A stretch of DNA of 64,000 nucleotides from Chitinophagaceae bacterium UBA1946. GTDB lineage: Bacteria; Bacteroidota; Bacteroidia; Chitinophagales; Chitinophagaceae. A program made the translations under genes and the position numbers. The notes beneath the pieces are model-generated. The model searched no databases. It was not told where the DNA came from and saw only the letters and a list, made by a program, of their open reading frames with translations. Positions 8,970 to 17,260 of the stretch are shown piece by piece. The stretch lies in the NCBI GenBank assembly GCA_002336815.1, contig DDEU01000009.1:1-64000 (forward strand). The letters are read 5' to 3'. Every line of letters begins with the position of its first letter. Position 1 is the first letter of the stretch.

Positions 8970-9320
8970 CTACTTAAGAATTTTATTTTTTTCTGCCCAT
9001 AGCAGCAGGTAAGGTTTAAGAAAAACAACCTTCTCATCTTCCGTCATTTCAGGCAATCTTTGTAACTGGTTATAATGTGGCCAGCCGCTGTCTTCTACCC
9101 AGTACAATTCATAATACCTTGCCGGAACCAGGATCGTACAAACAGCCATCTGCACAAGATTGACTTTTTCAGTGTCGGAAAATTGTTTGGGAGGCAGGCC
9201 GGCTTCCCTGGTTCCAACAAAAAGCAGTATGTCGTTAAGACTGGGTGGTCTGCCCAACTTTTCAGTGAGTATATGTTGAAACCTCACCCACCGTTCCTCC
9301 GTATCGGAATCAGCACACAT
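8970..9320 (-). CDS. Conserved hypothetical protein, 116 residues
   Basis: A small soluble acidic protein (MCADSDTEERWVRFQHIL...) with no signal peptide or membrane segment. It contains 'LNDILLFVGTREAGLPPK' and 'DEKVVFLKPYLLLWAEKNKI'. I believe similar short proteins occur in related Bacteroidota, but I know no function. Its stop codon abuts the stop of the convergent barrel gene (8969/8970), with no room for a separate terminator. Confidence 0.7.
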   Translation of the reverse strand: MCADSDTEERWVRFQHILTEKLGRPPSLNDILLFVGTREAGLPPKQFSDTEKVNLVQMAVCTILVPARYYELYWVEDSGWPHYNQLQRLPEMTEDEKVVFLKPYLLLWAEKNKILK

Positions 9321-9579
9321 CCTGCAAAGTTACCACAGCAAACAGAATAGACTCATGGCTTGCAGCAATGAGAACACTCAGTGCTCCGGATGATTGTACT
9401 CATTCGTTTTCATCACAAAAGAACATGTTCAATACCCTTCCAATATTTCACTTTACCATCATCAAAAAATAACCGTTCTTACACCACTTACTATCAACAT
9501 TGGAGGTAACTTTAAGAGTGTACATTTTGTATACGATTGCTGACATGTTTTCTTTTTTATCACCTCCAAAAAAGTAACA

Positions 9580-10881
9580 ATGAAAAAAATCCTTTTCTCA
9601 ATCACATTTGTTGCATGCATCGCATTGACAAATGCACAGCAAACACAGTTTGGAAGCATTACTGCAACAAGACAATCCAACTGTTCTATATTCCTTAGTT
9701 TTAACAGCATCACAGAATATGCGACTGATGTTATAAGAATTGAACGATCGAAAGACGGCACTAACTTTATTGAGATAGCAACTGTTCCGGGGCACCAGCC
9801 AGCCAATGGCTTACCGGGCAGCGGGTACTCTTACACCTATACTGATAACAATCCATTTACCGGTGGTACTTCTGCAAGTGGCAACTATTATTACAGGGTA
9901 CGTACAAAAAAGTATGACACTTACGGCCCTTATGCTGTATCGAACAGCACATATGCAGCAGATGCCAACTCCTGTGGTTTATCAACCGTAAATACCATTT
10001 GTGCGGGGTCACCCCAATATTGGGGATACGGCTTTACGCCAGGCTATACCGGGCCAACTACCACCTGTTCTGTTCCCAATGTACCGATACAGATACTGGG
10101 CGTGAATTCACAAACGATCGTATGGAACAGCAGTAATCCTGCAGTAGCAACCGTAAATTCAAATAATTTTTTGGTTCCGGTATCTACGGGTTACACGATG
10201 ATATGGGCAAACCTCCCTGCCTGTGGCATTACAATGCCTCAAACCAGGTTCGACATTTGCCCCTGCAGCCCCGTAGTACCAGTCGGACTTGGGGGAAACT
10301 GGGGCCAGGGTGCATGCCAGCTTTACTTTAACAAGGTGGGCACTATTAATACCTATACACTGGAATGGGTAAACCTGCTGACCAATGTTTCCGGAAGTAA
10401 AGTGATCACCTATACAGGATCAACTTATGCCTTTACCGATGTACCCTATGGAACACCGTTTAAGTACAGGGTAGCCGCAACCGTTGCTACAGCATGTACC
10501 GGCACTGATTTTTCTGACTGGTTCAATGTACTTTCAACAGGCAGTTGCGGAGCAGGAATTCCATCCAATCTTGTTGCATCATGTGTATGCGGCACGCCAC
10601 CAAATTGTGTGATCAACTGCGGTTATGAGAGGTTCAACTGGACACCGGTTTTTAACTGCTATACCTACCAGGTAGTGTATGAAGTATACAGGGTGTCTCC
10701 TGCTGCAACCATGCCTCAGCAAACCTTCCAGGTTTCTTCCCAACCACCCACTGTATGGCCAATAATAAACTATAGCAATATGACTGGAGGCGGATGGCAG
10801 ATCCACTTTATGGTAAGAGCTCAATGCGTTGATGGTAGTTGGGGCGCCTATAGTGCATGGTCGCCCGGTTACGCCCTGTAA
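9580..10881 (+). CDS. Secreted Cys-rich protein with fibronectin-III/Ig-like folds
   Basis: A 433-residue protein with a signal peptide (MKKILFSITFVACIALTNAQ). Residues about 25-130 look like one fibronectin type III-like domain ('YYYRVRTKKYDTYGPYA'); two further beta-sandwich segments follow ('YTLEWVNLLTNVSG...FKYRVAATV' and 'YQVVYEVYRV'). The middle resembles a bacterial Ig-like domain ('TIVWNSSNPAVATVNSN'). Cysteines are frequent and often paired, for example in 'CVCGTPPNCVINC', suggesting disulfides outside the cytoplasm. There is no T9SS sorting domain and no catalytic motif that I recognise. It is monocistronic and followed by a strong terminator. Confidence 0.75.
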   Translation: MKKILFSITFVACIALTNAQQTQFGSITATRQSNCSIFLSFNSITEYATDVIRIERSKDGTNFIEIATVPGHQPANGLPGSGYSYTYTDNNPFTGGTSASGNYYYRVRTKKYDTYGPYAVSNSTYAADANSCGLSTVNTICAGSPQYWGYGFTPGYTGPTTTCSVPNVPIQILGVNSQTIVWNSSNPAVATVNSNNFLVPVSTGYTMIWANLPACGITMPQTRFDICPCSPVVPVGLGGNWGQGACQLYFNKVGTINTYTLEWVNLLTNVSGSKVITYTGSTYAFTDVPYGTPFKYRVAATVATACTGTDFSDWFNVLSTGSCGAGIPSNLVASCVCGTPPNCVINCGYERFNWTPVFNCYTYQVVYEVYRVSPAATMPQQTFQVSSQPPTVWPIINYSNMTGGGWQIHFMVRAQCVDGSWGAYSAWSPGYAL

Positions 10882-10907
10882 AAATTCATACAACATGTCA
10901 GTAAAGC

Positions 10908-10942
10908 AAAGCCCGTGATCGTACGGGCTTTCACTTTTTTTG
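10908..10942 (+). terminator. Rho-independent terminator
   Basis: A perfect 9-bp stem (aaagcccgt / acgggcttt) with a 6-base loop is followed by cactttttttt-type T-rich sequence, 27 bases after the stop of the secreted protein gene. Confidence 0.9.
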
Positions 10943-10994
10943 CAACCAGGCCGGTCTTTAACTCTTTACTTCCGGTTAAAGTGAAAAGAGTGCG

Positions 10995-11002
10995 TAAGTT
11001 TG
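10995..11002 (+). promoter_or_regulatory. Candidate -7 box (TAAGTTTG) for the GH75-like gene
   Basis: TAAGTTTG matches the Bacteroidota -7 consensus TAnnTTTG exactly. It lies 49 bases upstream of the ATG at 11051 and after the previous gene's terminator. No good -33 TTTG is seen at the expected distance, so the assignment is tentative. Confidence 0.4.
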
Positions 11003-11050
11003 GCTGTCGCATAAGTCTTGAAATAATCCTCATAAAAAAATATTGAGTTC

Positions 11051-11755
11051 ATGAAGAAATATGTTCTGCCGCTCTTGCTGCTGGTTTCGTTGCAGGCGGA
11101 CGCACAACCTGCAAAAACAGTTTTTAAAACGATCGCCGGCAATACGATTTATAATATTGAAAGCAAAGGCATCTATATTTTTGATGCCGGATGTATGATC
11201 GACGCAGACGGAGCCCCAAAAGCCTATCACAAAAATGACCGGCTGGCACTCGATCATCTTTCCAACGCAGGCAAGCCCGGCAACTGGTGGGCACTGGTAA
11301 CAAACAAAAATGGTATACCACTGGTTCAGACGAGCAAAGATCCAGCACCCGGTTATTATATCTCCATGACCTCACTGGAAGATGACAGCAAAGCGATCAA
11401 TGATCCACATCGTTTCGTAAATTCGGACTCCATCCCTTACATAGCTTTACCGGTAGGGTTTTCTTCCCTGTATCAATTGGGAGATGTGGCACTGGTGATC
11501 AACAAAAAAAATAACCGCCGCTGCTACGCCATTTTTGCGGACAAAGGACCGGCTGATAAGATCGGCGAAGGTTCCATGTATCTTGCCCGCAAGCTTGGCA
11601 TCGACAGCAGTCCTAAACACGGTGGTGTTGAAAATGGCATCCGGTATATTTTATTCCGGCAATCAGGAAATGGCAGTTTCCTTTGCATAGTGGAGATTGA
11701 ACGCAGGGGAAAAGAAAAATTGTCGCAGGATGAAATGGCAGCGCTCCTTAAATGA
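11051..11755 (+). CDS. GH75 (chitosanase) family-like secreted protein
   Basis: A 234-residue protein with a signal peptide (MKKYVLPLLLLVSLQADAQ). The body matches what I know of the GH75 chitosanase family: 'DADGAPKAYH', 'NAGKPGNWWALVTNKNG', 'DPAPGYYISMTSLEDD', 'IPYIALP' and 'CYAIFADKGPADKIGEGS'. Asp164 and Glu173, nine residues apart in the last motif, are in the place of the acid/base pair of fungal GH75 enzymes. GH75 members hydrolyse beta-1,4-linked glucosamine in chitosan. This could be a small extracellular or periplasmic hydrolase, but substrate is not shown. The stop overlaps the start of the next gene by 4 bases (ATGA), so the genes are translationally coupled. Confidence 0.8.
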   Translation: MKKYVLPLLLLVSLQADAQPAKTVFKTIAGNTIYNIESKGIYIFDAGCMIDADGAPKAYHKNDRLALDHLSNAGKPGNWWALVTNKNGIPLVQTSKDPAPGYYISMTSLEDDSKAINDPHRFVNSDSIPYIALPVGFSSLYQLGDVALVINKKNNRRCYAIFADKGPADKIGEGSMYLARKLGIDSSPKHGGVENGIRYILFRQSGNGSFLCIVEIERRGKEKLSQDEMAALLK

Positions 11756-12174
11756 TTCAACCCTTCAACAGCGGCACCATGATCCGGTTCAATAAAAATT
11801 ATTTCCTGCTCACCGTCTTGTTATTTCTTACAGAGCTGCTCATTGCACTGTATGCACACGATGATTTTATCAGACCATTTGTTGGTGACTTACTGGTTGT
11901 GATACTGATCTATTGCGCAGTCAAAAGTTTTTTCAGTTTGCCGGTATGGAATGCAGCCATCGCGGTATTTCTTTTTGCCTGTTTTGTTGAAATGTTGCAA
12001 TACATACATCTTGTACAGCGGCTCGGGCTTCAAAAAAGCACGCTTGCAAGGATCATCATCGGCACTTCTTTTTCCTGGATGGACATCGTTGCTTATGCCA
12101 TTGGTACCGGCCTCGTGTTGCTGGCTGAACACCTGCCAACAGGAACCAAACCAGCTTCACCGCCCGGGGCTTAA
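11752..12174 (+). CDS. DUF2809 family integral membrane protein
   Basis: A 140-residue polytopic protein with four or so hydrophobic helices ('YFLLTVLLFLTELLIALYA', 'FVGDLLVVILIYCAVKSFF', 'AAIAVFLFACFVEMLQYI', 'MDIVAYAIGTGLVLLAEHL'). The pattern 'FIRPFVGDLLVVILIY' plus 'SFSWMDIVAYAIG' is characteristic of DUF2809 proteins, whose function is unknown. The ATG at 11752 overlaps the previous stop; an internal ATG at 11779 (MIRFNKNYF) fits the usual family start equally well. It appears to be in an operon with the GH75-like gene and the DUF6526 gene. Confidence 0.82.
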   Translation: MIQPFNSGTMIRFNKNYFLLTVLLFLTELLIALYAHDDFIRPFVGDLLVVILIYCAVKSFFSLPVWNAAIAVFLFACFVEMLQYIHLVQRLGLQKSTLARIIIGTSFSWMDIVAYAIGTGLVLLAEHLPTGTKPASPPGA

Positions 12175-12207
12175 ACTTTATGGTTTGCTTTTTGTTTTAC
12201 TGATCGT

Positions 12208-12645
12208 ATGAAAAAACAACAGTATTCCAACCACAAAAAATATTACATCCCTCATCATTTTATTTTTCTACCGATGATGACCGCATTTATTGTCACCGGC
12301 ATAAGCAAGGCTTATAGTGATGACAGCAATGCCATTGCCTGGCTGCTGTTTAGTGTACTCTCCTTTGCCATTTTGTATCTTGCCATCATGTTGCGGCAGC
12401 ACTATGCACTGGGCAACCAGGACAGGATCGTGAGGCTGGAGTTCAGGCTACGGTATTTTGAAGTGTTTGGAAGATCATCAGCAAGCGCAGAAAAGCAACT
12501 CTCCTTTAGCCAGGTAGCAGCGTTGCGCTTTGCCGGGGATGAAGAATTTGAAGACTTACTGCAAAGGGCCATGACTGAAAAACTCAGCGGCGATCATATT
12601 AAACGAGCTATTAAAAACTGGAGGGCCGATGAAATGCGGTTGTAG
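12208..12645 (+). CDS. DUF6526 family membrane protein
   Basis: A 145-residue protein (MKKQQYSNHKKYYIPHHF). The N-terminal His/Tyr-rich segment before two transmembrane helices ('FIFLPMMTAFIVTGISKAY' and 'AIAWLLFSVLSFAILYLAI') is the DUF6526 pattern known from Bacteroidota. The C-terminal half is a charged cytoplasmic helical region ('SFSQVAALRFAGDEEFEDL...'). Function is unknown. It lies 33 bases after the DUF2809 gene and likely ends that operon. Confidence 0.8.
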   Translation: MKKQQYSNHKKYYIPHHFIFLPMMTAFIVTGISKAYSDDSNAIAWLLFSVLSFAILYLAIMLRQHYALGNQDRIVRLEFRLRYFEVFGRSSASAEKQLSFSQVAALRFAGDEEFEDLLQRAMTEKLSGDHIKRAIKNWRADEMRL

Positions 12646-12681
12646 TTTGTTGCAGGAGATTTGGCAACAGCGATAAGTTTT

Positions 12682-13083
12682 TTAAGAAGTAAATTTCCCG
12701 AGGTTCCTGCTCAACGCATCTTCCGCCTCGGCAACGGTTCGCAACAATTCACTCATCTCAAATGGTTTTTCTACAAAATAATCTGCACCTGCAGCAATGC
12801 ATTCTACCCTTGCCTGCGGATGGGCAGATAACATGATAACAGGTATCGCTGAAAGCTGAGCATTCATTTTAAACTGCCTGCATACCTGCCTTCCATCTGC
12901 CCCGGAAAGTAACATGTCCATCAATATGATATCCGGTTCAATTTGTACCACAGCAGCTTCAATACCCTCGGTATTTTCTTTCACTGAAACCTCGTACCCT
13001 TTATGCCGCAGCATGGCCTGCAGCATATACAAAATATCTTCATTGTCGTCGATCACCAGTAAATGTGGTTTTTCCGGGAGCAT
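12682..13083 (-). CDS. Single-domain response regulator (CheY-like receiver)
   Basis: A 133-residue receiver domain with no output domain. The acidic pocket is 'VIDDNED', the phosphoacceptor is Asp56 in 'IILMDMLLSG', the switch Ser is in 'VIMLSAH', and the conserved Lys is in 'VEKPFE'. It starts 16 bases downstream of the large eight-PAS histidine kinase gene on the same strand and is the obvious phosphorylation partner. Since it has no DNA-binding part it must act through protein contacts or as a phosphate relay. Confidence 0.93.
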   Translation of the reverse strand: MLPEKPHLLVIDDNEDILYMLQAMLRHKGYEVSVKENTEGIEAAVVQIEPDIILMDMLLSGADGRQVCRQFKMNAQLSAIPVIMLSAHPQARVECIAAGADYFVEKPFEMSELLRTVAEAEDALSRNLGKFTS

Positions 13084-13099
13084 GCTTAGTTCTTTTAAA

Positions 13100-16000
13100 T
13101 TATTTTTTTACGGGGATGGCAAAATAGAAAACCGATCCCTTGCCTGGTTCACTGGTAACCCCGATCTTACCGAAATGCTTGTTGATGATCTCTGAGGCAA
13201 TAAACAAGCCAATACCAAAACCCGGAAAGGTCTTTTCATTTTTTCCCTCTACCCTGTAAAAACGTTCGAATATTTTTTCCTGGTCAGCCTTACTGATACC
13301 AATGCCCGAATCCTGTACGGTTACGGTAGCATAATCATGTTGCACAAAACTTTTCACCACGATCGTTTTTGATGCCGGGGAATATTTGACGGCGTTAGTC
13401 AAAAAATTAACAAGCACCTGCCCTATCCTGCTTTTATCTGCATGCACCTGCATCGGGTTGTTTTTATCAAAAACAAATTCGTATTCGGGGTTGATGTGTT
13501 TCATTTCACCGATCATATCATCGGCCAGTTCTGTTAATTCAAAATCTTCCCTGTTCAGCAAGAGGCTGCCGGCTTTGATCTTTGAAACATCGAGCAGGTC
13601 GGCGATCAGTTTGGTAAGATTTAAGATCTGCTTGTCGATCACATTCAATGAGCTTTTCAAAAAAGGATCCTGCCCGCCTCCATAGGTACTCTGCAATATC
13701 TGCACATATCCTTTGATGGAAGTGATGGGCGTTTTTAATTCATGGCTGGCCATACTGATGAAAAAGTCTTTCTGCTGCTCCTGTTCTTTAATATCCTGTA
13801 TATCGGTACTGGTACCTACCCACATTTGTATATTGCCTGCGGCATCTCTTTGAGGAATGGCCCGGCTCAGTTGCCAGCGGTATTCACCATCATACCTGCC
13901 AAAGCGATGTTCAAAAATAAAGTCATTCCCGGTGCTGATAGCGTGCATCCATGCTTTTATATTTTCCTCCCTGTCGTCCGGATGCACTATCTGCAACCAG
14001 CCTTCTTTCTCCAACTGTTCTCTGTTTAGTCCTGAATAGGCGTATACAGACTGGTTAAAATAATTCAGGTTTCCCTTTGCATCGCCGGTCCAGATGAATT
14101 GCGGCATCGAGTCTGCCAGTAACCGAAATTTTTGTTCCCTCCCAAGCAATTCCTGTGCGTAATTTTTTTCATCTGTTATATCCCGGGTAGTGCCGATGAT
14201 GTTATGAGGTTTGTTCTCATCATCATAAAAAAGCTTTCCTTTATTTTCAACCCAATGCACGGAGCCGTCGTTCCAGATCATCCTTCCCTCATATTGCAGC
14301 ATACTGGTTGCAACGGCTGTTTCAAAAGCTTGCTTTCGCCTTTCCATATCATCCGGGTGAATGTGCCTTAGTAACTGTTGATGTGATAGTAATGTACCCT
14401 TCTTATAACCCAGCATTTGTATATACCTATCAGAATAAATTACCTGCATGGTTTTGAGGTTGAGTTCCCAGGTTCCCAAATCGCTTGCGGTGATCACGAT
14501 GTTCAGTCTTTCCTCGTCTTCCCTTAATTTTTTTTGTATCAGTATCTGTTCATGAATATCCATGCAGGCGCCAATGTAGCCCTCGAATATATTATTGTAA
14601 GTAAACCTCGGTACGCCCCTCGCAGATATCCAGCGATACTGTCCATCGTGCCGCAGCAGGCGGTATTCCATGTGATACTCTTCCTGCTTTTCGAAAGCTT
14701 TCAGGTATACATTATGGGTATGTTCAATGTCATCCGGGTGTACCCGCTGCATCCATCCGTTACCAATTTCCTCTTCCATTGTGCGACCGGTAAAACTCAA
14801 CCAGGCAGTATTAAAGAAATAGCGGGCACTGTCAGTTCCGGAAAGCCAGATAAATACCGGGGCCGTATTGGCAACATCCCGGAACATTTTCTCATTTTCC
14901 TTTAATGCTTCTTCTGCCTTTTTCTGTTCATTAAAATTGGTAAAGGCACCGATCCATTTTTCTATCTGGTTAGTTTCATCGTTTACCGGCTCACCGTGTA
15001 CATAAAACCATTCATAATTACCCTCCCTGTTTTTTAACCTTGCCTGTGCCTTGTAAATATTGCCGCTTTGCAGGCAACCGGTCCATGTGTCAATGATGTT
15101 TTGATAATCATCCGGGTGAACAACCTTTTCAAAAGTAGTTTCATCGTAAGGATCCAGGCCGGTAAATTCTTTCCATCTTTTTGAAGCAAAGGTTTGCTTC
15201 CCGCTGGCATCTGTGGTCCATACCAGTTCCGGCAACGAATCTGCTAACTGCCGGAATTCCTTCTCACTTTCTTCTACCTTCAGCCTGGCTTCCACCTTCT
15301 CCGTTACATCATTTACAGTAATGATGATACCCGATACCAGGCGCTCTGTATCAAACAGTGGCGCATATTCGAAATCAAGGTAAAACTTCTTCATGCCATC
15401 ATCTCCCTGCACGTATGCAACCGATTCTTTTTCGCTGTGTGTTTCTCCTGTTAAAAAAACTTTGTTAAGCAGTGCAGGGTATTTTTGATCGTTCAATTCA
15501 GGAAATACGTCCAGAATACTTTTGCCGATCACGTCGGTTTCTTTTTTCCGCCATAGGTTTTGAAACATCACCGTGTTGGCCATTTCAATAATATGCCGGC
15601 TGCCTCTCAGTATCGTCATTGGTATGGGCGATTGCATTACCATATTTCTGAATTGCCGCTCGCTTTCGGCCAGGTTATGTTTTGCATTTACAGAGGCGGT
15701 TACTTCAGTTGCCACCACTATAATACCTGCAATAAGGCCATCCGCCTCCCTCAGCGGCTGGTACACAAAATCAAAATAGGAGGTTTCTTTTTTACCGAAC
15801 CGGTTAAGTGTTACCGGGAATTCAAATCCATGATAAGGCTCCCCGGTTTCCAGAACATTGTTGAGCAATACAGATACACGGTCCTTTACCTCCGGCAATG
15901 AACTGAACAGTGGGTTTCCCACAAAATCCTGCTCTTTGTGGTCAACGACGTCCAGGTAAGTTTGATTGGCAGCATCAACAATAAACTCTTTTCCCCTAAG

Positions 16001-16996
16001 AATACAGATACCTATTGGGGCCTGGTTAATGGTGTTCCGAAACTTCCGCTCATTCTCTTCAATTCTTTTTCTTGCGCCCACCTTTTCGGTCACATCTTCC
16101 AGCGTTCCGTTAAAGCGGTAAGCAATATTATTTTCATTGAACCAGGCACGGCCCTTCGCCTGCACAACGATCTCTTTTTTTGTAACCAGGTTGATCACAC
16201 TGTATTCTTCATCATACTGGTGGCTGAAAGCCGGATCCAGTACCGCCTCTATTGCTGCCACCACCCGCTGGCGATCCTTTTCAGCAATGGCAGTTATGAC
16301 CTTGTCTAGTGCCGTTTCCTCATTCAGCGGCAACCCAAACCATTCTTTTAACCGGTCGTTGGTGATAAATTTTCCTGTTAAAGGATTGTAGTCCCATGTG
16401 CCGAGCCTTGCCACTTCAATGGCAAATTCCAATTGGTCCCTGTTTTCCTCCAGTTTTTTTAGCGTAGTGATTTTTTCTGTCGTTTCACTACAGGTTACAA
16501 ACACGCCCGCCGGCATACCGGATTCGTCCATTACAGCGCTGTAGCTGAAGGTCCAGTAAACATCCTCTATCTTGCCATTTCGGAAGATCGGAATCAACTG
16601 GTCTTCGCTCCAGGTAGACTCTCCGCCAGACAACACCTGGTCGATCAGTGGCTTGATGATATGCCATATTTCAGGCCACGCTTCTTCAGCAGGCATGCCC
16701 AGGATACCGGGATGCTTCCCATGCTCCCCCAGGCTTGGCCGGTAAGCATCATTGTAAAAACATACCAGCCCGGGTCCCCACCATAAAAACATGGGAAATT
16801 TTGAATGAAGGATAATACTGACGGCCGTACGCAGGCTCTGCGGCCACTGGTCCGGTGTACCCACCATTGTTTGCGACCAGTCTTTAGAGCGCATCAACTG
16901 CCCCATTTCGCCGCCACCGGAAAGAAAGGGATGATATGAAGCGGATGCTGTTGGTATGTCAAAATTCCGCATAGGAACCGGGAAATTTTTTTTCAA
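13100..16996 (-). CDS. Soluble multi-PAS sensor histidine kinase
   Basis: A 1298-residue kinase without any transmembrane segment, so a cytoplasmic sensor. About eight PAS-type units run from residue 35 to 1070; the first begins near 'SKFPMFLWWGPGLVCFYNDAY', and several later ones have PAC motifs such as 'MEYRLLRHDGQYRWISARG'. The HisKA domain holds His1085 in 'FISMASHELKTPITSIKGY'. The ATPase domain shows the N box 'NFLTNAVKYS', G1 'DSGIGIS', F box 'IFERFYR' and G2 'GFGIGLFIA'. No receiver is fused; the receiver is encoded 16 bases downstream. Some PAS units might bind haem, flavin or small ligands, but no cofactor residue can be assigned. Confidence 0.95.
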   Translation of the reverse strand: MKKNFPVPMRNFDIPTASASYHPFLSGGGEMGQLMRSKDWSQTMVGTPDQWPQSLRTAVSIILHSKFPMFLWWGPGLVCFYNDAYRPSLGEHGKHPGILGMPAEEAWPEIWHIIKPLIDQVLSGGESTWSEDQLIPIFRNGKIEDVYWTFSYSAVMDESGMPAGVFVTCSETTEKITTLKKLEENRDQLEFAIEVARLGTWDYNPLTGKFITNDRLKEWFGLPLNEETALDKVITAIAEKDRQRVVAAIEAVLDPAFSHQYDEEYSVINLVTKKEIVVQAKGRAWFNENNIAYRFNGTLEDVTEKVGARKRIEENERKFRNTINQAPIGICILRGKEFIVDAANQTYLDVVDHKEQDFVGNPLFSSLPEVKDRVSVLLNNVLETGEPYHGFEFPVTLNRFGKKETSYFDFVYQPLREADGLIAGIIVVATEVTASVNAKHNLAESERQFRNMVMQSPIPMTILRGSRHIIEMANTVMFQNLWRKKETDVIGKSILDVFPELNDQKYPALLNKVFLTGETHSEKESVAYVQGDDGMKKFYLDFEYAPLFDTERLVSGIIITVNDVTEKVEARLKVEESEKEFRQLADSLPELVWTTDASGKQTFASKRWKEFTGLDPYDETTFEKVVHPDDYQNIIDTWTGCLQSGNIYKAQARLKNREGNYEWFYVHGEPVNDETNQIEKWIGAFTNFNEQKKAEEALKENEKMFRDVANTAPVFIWLSGTDSARYFFNTAWLSFTGRTMEEEIGNGWMQRVHPDDIEHTHNVYLKAFEKQEEYHMEYRLLRHDGQYRWISARGVPRFTYNNIFEGYIGACMDIHEQILIQKKLREDEERLNIVITASDLGTWELNLKTMQVIYSDRYIQMLGYKKGTLLSHQQLLRHIHPDDMERRKQAFETAVATSMLQYEGRMIWNDGSVHWVENKGKLFYDDENKPHNIIGTTRDITDEKNYAQELLGREQKFRLLADSMPQFIWTGDAKGNLNYFNQSVYAYSGLNREQLEKEGWLQIVHPDDREENIKAWMHAISTGNDFIFEHRFGRYDGEYRWQLSRAIPQRDAAGNIQMWVGTSTDIQDIKEQEQQKDFFISMASHELKTPITSIKGYVQILQSTYGGGQDPFLKSSLNVIDKQILNLTKLIADLLDVSKIKAGSLLLNREDFELTELADDMIGEMKHINPEYEFVFDKNNPMQVHADKSRIGQVLVNFLTNAVKYSPASKTIVVKSFVQHDYATVTVQDSGIGISKADQEKIFERFYRVEGKNEKTFPGFGIGLFIASEIINKHFGKIGVTSEPGKGSVFYFAIPVKK

Positions 16997-17075
16997 TATA
17001 AGTCATTTTTCAATGGTTGCATTCAGTTTATGCAGCTTTATAACAGGAACCGGTAAAATACCGATGCAGCCGGCA

Positions 17076-17111
17076 GAAAATAAAAAAGCCATCTTAAAAG
17101 TAAGACGGCTT
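17076..17111 (-). terminator. Terminator of the Gcr-type membrane protein gene
   Basis: An imperfect 10-11 bp stem (aagccgtctta / taagatggctt on the minus strand, one wobble) is followed leftward by ttttttattttc. It lies about 150 bases after the stop at 17261. Confidence 0.7.
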
Positions 17112-17260
17112 AGCTTTCGAATAACCTCCTGCAGTAGCAGGAGATCACAATGATACAGTCTTTGCACCAGCAGCGCTGTCAATATAATGTTAAGCAGTGC
17201 CCCCGGTATGAGCAGGTTCGGTTAAAAACGGGAAGTAAAAATTCATTTTGCTGCAAGATG

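Noticed and set aside
17150..17225. Possible tRNA-like segment containing ggttcggtt
   Set aside because: No acceptor stem or anticodon arm can be formed around it.
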